From Methanolobus sediminis (GTDB taxonomy: Archaea; Halobacteriota; Methanosarcinia; Methanosarcinales; Methanosarcinaceae), in assembly GCF_031312595.1 (NCBI RefSeq), contig NZ_CP133592.1, forward strand, positions 2,170,001 through 2,234,000: a stretch of 64,000 bases of DNA. Direction: 5' to 3'. The notes below the pieces were generated by a model. It searched no databases. It was not told the origin of the DNA and saw only the letters and a program-made list of their open reading frames with translations. The position numbers and the translations under genes were made by a program. This document shows, one piece after another, positions 60,012-64,000 of this stretch (position 1 is its first letter; each line of letters opens with the position of its first letter).

Positions 60012-61346
60012 TCATGACTTCTGATACTGTTCAGCTATCTTTCTGGCAGTTTCGGCCACATCAACGGCATTTTGTCCCATAATTCTTATCATGGCTTCCT
60101 TTCCGACTCCGCCTTTGTCATATATTATGTCCGGTACGGATTTGAAAGTCTCAATGGCAAAAGATGTTCCCCAGTCCATTGTATGTGTATCAGAAGGTTC
60201 ATTTTCTCTTGAAAAGGATGAAATCGTAAGTCTCATGTCTCTGCAAATATCAAGGATAGTTTCTGAATATTTGATATTCATTGCCGCCCTGTAAGCCGGA
60301 TCAAATTTCATAGCTGACAGTATTATTCTGGCTACATGACTGCTTGCATCAAATTCAATATCGCCGACAACATGGGTACTATCTTTGAGTTTAACGATCC
60401 GGCCAGTTACGGCCACTACATCAGCCGGACTTTGCGCATCAGGGAGTGCCATTGCAATATTACATCCAACTTCAGGTATGAGCTTTGCAAAGGAATTTGC
60501 TTCCTTTAAAATTTGTACTCCTTCCCTTACATTATTGATCGTTGTGCATTGTTCTACATTGGTCAGGAGCCATGCAAGCTGGTTAACCGGTCCGACACCT
60601 TTGCCGACAGGTACGCTTCCTTTGATACCTTCAACAACAAAATCCTTTGCCATTCTTGCAGCTTCTTCGATGCTATATCCTTTAGCGAGGTAAGATGCAA
60701 GGGAAGATGAATAAGTACATCCTGAGCCGTGGGTGCCGCCTTTTACAAAAGTCCCCTTGATTGTAAAATACCTGTCATTACAGGAGTCATATATTACATC
60801 TGATGCGTCCAGGTGTCCTCCGGTGACAATGACAAATTTGACTCCGGTTTTACTGATCACTTTTGCGGCAAGTTTTGCATCTTCTACAGTCTCTATCTGC
60901 ATTTCTGCAAGTGTGTTTGCCTCGTTGATGTTCGGAGTTACAACCTCTGCAACAGGTAAGAGCTCATCTCTGAGGGTTTGCACGGCTTCTTTGCGCAGGA
61001 GGTCACCGCCGGCCTCTGCTGCCATTACAGGATCTACCACAATTTTCAGGTTGTGTTTTTTAACCATCTCTGCAACAGTTGATGTGATCTCTGATGAGGA
61101 AAGCATACCGGATTTTGCCCATGTAATATCCATGTCTTCGCAGACTGCATCGACCTGTTCTATAATTACATTGCAGGGGAGATCATAGGCACTTCTGACT
61201 CCCAGTGTGTTCTGGGCGGTAACTGATGTGATGGCACATGCCGGATGGAGTCCAAGTGAAGCTATTGTCTTGATGTCTGCTTCAATTCCTGCACCTCCGC
61301 CGGAATCCGAACCTGCTATGGAAAGTATGACTGGTATTTTGCTCAT
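60012..61346 (-). CDS. Bifunctional ThiD-ThiN (HMP-P kinase / thiamine phosphate synthase)
   Basis: A 444-residue fusion. ThiD (about 1-260): ILSIAGSDSGGGAGIEADIKTIASLG, TPNINEANTLAEM, and GTHGSGCTYSSSLASYLAKG. ThiN (about 270-444): SFAKLIPEVGCNIAMALPDAQSPADVVAVTGRIV, FDPAYRAAMNIKYSE, and DKGGVGKEAMIRIMG. The two activities phosphorylate HMP-P and join it to the thiazole phosphate. ThiN is the usual archaeal substitute for ThiE. TPP made here serves the TPP enzymes at 13567 and 49985. Next gene upstream is divergent. Confidence 0.94.
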   Translation of the reverse strand: MSKIPVILSIAGSDSGGGAGIEADIKTIASLGLHPACAITSVTAQNTLGVRSAYDLPCNVIIEQVDAVCEDMDITWAKSGMLSSSEITSTVAEMVKKHNLKIVVDPVMAAEAGGDLLRKEAVQTLRDELLPVAEVVTPNINEANTLAEMQIETVEDAKLAAKVISKTGVKFVIVTGGHLDASDVIYDSCNDRYFTIKGTFVKGGTHGSGCTYSSSLASYLAKGYSIEEAARMAKDFVVEGIKGSVPVGKGVGPVNQLAWLLTNVEQCTTINNVREGVQILKEANSFAKLIPEVGCNIAMALPDAQSPADVVAVTGRIVKLKDSTHVVGDIEFDASSHVARIILSAMKFDPAYRAAMNIKYSETILDICRDMRLTISSFSRENEPSDTHTMDWGTSFAIETFKSVPDIIYDKGGVGKEAMIRIMGQNAVDVAETARKIAEQYQKS

Positions 61347-61497
61347 TTAATCCCTCATCTCTTCTTTGACGTGTGACGGAGCTCTTAAATGCCTTGTCGC
61401 TTATATAACAGTTGGTCAATTGAACCTATATATCTTTGCGAATCATTTTCATAGTTCTGCAGTCTTCTGGATATCTGAAAACTGTTAATCTCGATAG

Positions 61498-61506
61498 TTT
61501 TATATA
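61498..61506 (+). promoter_or_regulatory. TATA box of the lsm-rpl37e-purF unit
   Basis: TTTTATATA, the best TATA match in the 281-base gap 61347-61627. It would give a leader of about 100 bases before lsm. No other feature is obvious in this gap. Confidence 0.4.
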
Positions 61507-61567
61507 CAGCATACGCAACATTGAGCATCGCAATATGTATATGTAAATAAACAAATTTACAAGCTAG

Positions 61568-61846
<279 letters not shown>

Positions 61847-61964
61847 AATGAACGTAACCTATAAGAACTACTAGCAATATCAAGGGTAACCTCCAAGCTG
61901 TAATTCATAGGCTTCAAAATTATTATTAATCAATTAAGGAATTTCATATCAAAGGTGATTATAA

Positions 61965-62135
61965 ATGTCAAAAGGTACTCCCTCAATGGGTAAAAGACAA
62001 AAGCGCACACACTTAAAATGCAGGCGCTGCGGTAGTGTTTCACTTAACATTCACACAAAACAGTGTACATCATGTGGCTTTGGAAAGAGCTCACGCATGA
62101 GAAGCTACAAGTGGCAGGCAAAGTGCAAGTATTGA
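61965..62135 (+). CDS. rpl37e: Ribosomal protein L37e
   Basis: A 56-residue eL37: [21 protein letters not shown], then [19 protein letters not shown] with the C4 zinc site (LKCRRC and CTSC) and a basic end [15 protein letters not shown]. It is a 50S subunit protein. A perfect AGGTGAT lies at 61953-61959. It is between lsm and purF. Confidence 0.95.
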   Translation: MSKGTPSMGKRQKRTHLKCRRCGSVSLNIHTKQCTSCGFGKSSRMRSYKWQAKCKY

Positions 62136-62158
62136 GTCTTTTTAGACTAGGGATATAA

Positions 62159-63574
62159 ATGCGCGAAGAATGCGGTGTTGTCGGTATTGTACAGTTCGAT
62201 GAAGAACCACATCCAGTCCCCTCCGCGCTTCGTATCTATTATGCTCTATATGCTCTGCAGCATCGTGGTCAGGAGTCCGCAGGAGTAACTGTCCATGATG
62301 GCAAGGAGCCTCATACCTTAAAGGGTATGGGTCTTGTGCCTGAGGTTTTCAACAAGGATGAACTTGTTGGTCTTAAAGGCAATGTGGGCATCGGCCACGT
62401 TCGCTATTCTACATCCGGTGACTCACGTATAGAGAATTGCCAGCCTTTTATTGTAAAATATAAGAGTGGCAATGTAGCTCTTGCACACAATGGTAATCTT
62501 GTCAATAGTCGTGACCTGCGTGACCAGCTTGAGGCAGAAGGTCATGTATTCGTCGCTAGTTCTGACACTGAGGTACTGGCTCATCTTCTGGTAAAGGAAC
62601 TTTTGAAGCATGATCCTGTTGATGCTATACGTAATGTTATGAAGCAACTCAACGGGTCGTATTCACTTACCATATTGATAGATGACATGCTCATGGCTGT
62701 AAGGGATCCGATGGGATTCAAGCCTTTGTGTTTTGGTACTATTGATTCCGGTTATGTGGTTGCTTCAGAAAGTGTGGCTATTGATACGCTGAACGGTAAG
62801 CTTATCAGGGATGTGGAACCCGGAGAGCTTCTTATTTTCCGTGATGGTGAAGTTGAATCACATCGGCTCTTTGAAGAGAAATATTGTGCTCACTGTGTTT
62901 TTGAATATGTTTATTTTGCACGTCCTGATTCTATCATAGATGGGCAGCTTGTTTATAAGGTCCGTGAAAGAATAGGTGAAAAGCTTGCTCTTGAGCATCC
63001 TGTGGATGCAGATATGGTGTCTCCTGTTCCGGATTCAGGTATAACCTCCGCTATAGGTTATGCAAAAGGATCTAAGATCGATTATGAAGAAAGTTTGATG
63101 AAAAACCGCTATATTGGTCGAACTTTCATTCTTCCAGGCCAGGCAATGCGTGAAACTGCAGTACGCCTGAAAATGAATACTATCAATCAGAATATCAAAG
63201 GCAAAAAAGTGGTTCTTATTGATGATAGTGTAGTAAGAGGTACCACTTCACGCCGTATCATTGATATGGTGCGCAATGCCGGTGCTACAGAAGTTCACGC
63301 ACGTATAGGTAGTCCTCCGATCATTGCTCCATGTTATCTGGGAATAGACATGGCTTCCAGAGAAGAGCTGATAGCAGCTCACAAGACCATTCAGGGTGTT
63401 GAAGCAGTAATAAATGCTGATTCACTTGGTTATCTCAGTATTGATGGTCTGGTAGAATCTATAGGAATAGATCGGGATAATCTATGTATTGGTTGTCTTA
63501 CAGGTGCTTACCCAGTAGAGATTCCCGGTGAAAAAATGTGTCAAAGAAGGCAGTTAAAGCTGAATGAGTTTTAA
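62159..63574 (+). CDS. purF: Amidophosphoribosyltransferase PurF
   Basis: A 471-residue enzyme: Cys 5 in MREECGVVGIV is the N-terminal nucleophile after removal of the first residues; GHVRYSTSGDSRIENCQPF and HNGNLVN belong to the glutaminase domain; KVVLIDDSVVRGTTSRRI is the PRPP loop. It makes phosphoribosylamine, the first step of purine synthesis. The C-terminal CIGCLTGAYPVEIPGE includes a cysteine seen in the 4Fe-4S type of PurF, with others (HCVFEYVYFARPD) upstream. It ends the lsm unit. Confidence 0.95.
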   Translation: MREECGVVGIVQFDEEPHPVPSALRIYYALYALQHRGQESAGVTVHDGKEPHTLKGMGLVPEVFNKDELVGLKGNVGIGHVRYSTSGDSRIENCQPFIVKYKSGNVALAHNGNLVNSRDLRDQLEAEGHVFVASSDTEVLAHLLVKELLKHDPVDAIRNVMKQLNGSYSLTILIDDMLMAVRDPMGFKPLCFGTIDSGYVVASESVAIDTLNGKLIRDVEPGELLIFRDGEVESHRLFEEKYCAHCVFEYVYFARPDSIIDGQLVYKVRERIGEKLALEHPVDADMVSPVPDSGITSAIGYAKGSKIDYEESLMKNRYIGRTFILPGQAMRETAVRLKMNTINQNIKGKKVVLIDDSVVRGTTSRRIIDMVRNAGATEVHARIGSPPIIAPCYLGIDMASREELIAAHKTIQGVEAVINADSLGYLSIDGLVESIGIDRDNLCIGCLTGAYPVEIPGEKMCQRRQLKLNEF

Positions 63575-64000
63575 CTTTTATTTTTTGTATCTATCATTTT
63601 CATTTGATTATTTTTCTTTTATTTTTTGATTGAATTTCCGAAAAAATGATACATTTCAAATACCAAACTCCGGAACCATATATTTTTTAATACATTGTAT
63701 AATCGCAGTATTATAATAATATCTCCTGAAATATATACTATTATATAATATCAATACATAACGTAAAAGTGAGTCTGTCTTCTCAGATTCTACAAGGATG
63801 TACCACCCCTTGTAGCGGGATGGGGTTATCTTCTTATACAGTCATAATGGCGTGGTGGTAAATACGGCATTCTGTTCTATTTCGAAAAACGTAACTTCTT
63901 TTAGTTATCTATCTTTAATTCTTATAGTAATCATTGGTGCAAAAACAGAGATTTAAATCCTGGATAAAATCTATACTAAGATTAGATCAAAAACAATATG
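63575..64000. other. 426-base region with no gene, to the end of the window
   Basis: AT-rich after purF, including T runs that may terminate it. TATA-like DNA at about 63743-63752 would start a plus-strand transcript near 63775. The hairpin at 63790-63815 follows. The next gene is outside the window. Confidence 0.5.
63790..63815 (+). ncRNA. Strong stem-loop, candidate small RNA or leader
   Basis: CTACAAGG (63790-63797) and its exact complement CCTTGTAG (63808-63815) with a ten-base loop ATGTACCACC. The sequence after it is G-rich (GCGGGATGGGG), unlike the AT-rich surroundings. It shares the word TACCACCC with the flank of the 25184 stem-loop, but little else. Confidence 0.3.

Noticed and set aside
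63575-64000. Possible tRNA or CRISPR repeat in the terminal gap
   Set aside because: No cloverleaf, no T-arm sequence and no repeated unit could be found; only the single hairpin is present.

Overview
The window is chromosomal DNA from a methanogenic archaeon, most likely a methylotrophic member of the Methanosarcinaceae (the Methanolobus / Methanococcoides / Methanohalophilus side of the family; the genus is an inference). The reasons are a complete molybdenum-type formylmethanofuran dehydrogenase cluster, two 'methanogenesis marker' proteins, a small CfbA/CbiX nickel chelatase, archaeal exosome, proteasome and RNase P genes, TATA/BRE-type promoters, GGTGAT-type ribosome binding sites, and several genes of bacterial flavour (ClpB, RadC, histidine kinase) that are common in this family. 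Composition and gene density look uniform. I see no insertion sequence, CRISPR array, tRNA, rRNA or prophage.

Layout. 1-0.8 kb: end of a receiver-PAS protein and a small membrane protein. 1.0-9.1 kb: the archaeal exosome/RNase P/proteasome superoperon (L15e, RNA-binding protein, Rpp30, Pop5, PsmA, SBDS, Rrp4, Rrp41, Rrp42, L37Ae, RpoP, Brix, Pcc1, prefoldin beta). 9.1-13.5 kb: DHH phosphoesterase, PaaK-like CoA ligase with an ACT protein, DUF2103 protein and methanogenesis marker 12. 13.6-17.8 kb: TPP enzyme with methanogenesis marker 11, RadC, and a MobB-MoaE fusion. 17.8-21.8 kb: a heat-shock module (HTH regulator divergent from hsp20, then clpB) with a clear candidate operator. 21.8-24.9 kb: an unrecognised 551-residue membrane protein with an internal duplication, a TrmB regulator and a small ORF. 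25.4-33.3 kb: an envelope/export cluster (RND transporter, two paralogous secreted COG1361-type proteins, a second TrmB regulator, a PGF-pre-PGF protein, an AI-2E family permease). 33.5-36.9 kb: a poorly characterised DUF169 / MBL hydrolase / DUF1847 / DUF169 group plus cfbA. 37.0-43.1 kb: fmdF-A-C-D-B-fdhD on the minus strand.

43.7-46.1 kb: a DUF1638 protein, then shikimate kinase, chorismate mutase and purE. 46.1-53.5 kb: a response regulator that seems to start at ATT, a RAD55/KaiC-like ATPase, a two-subunit 2-oxoacid:ferredoxin oxidoreductase and a four-PAS histidine kinase. 53.6-61.3 kb (minus strand): translation and RNA modification genes (aRF1 methyltransferase, KsgA, DUF655, RpoF, L21e, Pus10, TrmY, DEAD helicase) and ThiD-ThiN. 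61.6-63.6 kb: Lsm, L37e, purF. The last 0.4 kb has no gene but holds a strong hairpin.

How it fits together: most of the window is information-processing housekeeping in long tight operons. The methanogenesis-specific part is the first CO2-fixing/last oxidising step (formylmethanofuran dehydrogenase), together with its cofactor supply: MobB-MoaE for molybdopterin, FdhD for cofactor sulfuration, CfbA for coenzyme F430. The least explained parts are the 551-residue protein, the DUF169/DUF1847 group, the secreted COG1361 pair with its RND pump, and several structured non-coding stretches (near 18.3, 25.2, 43.4-43.7, 48.2 and 63.8 kb).
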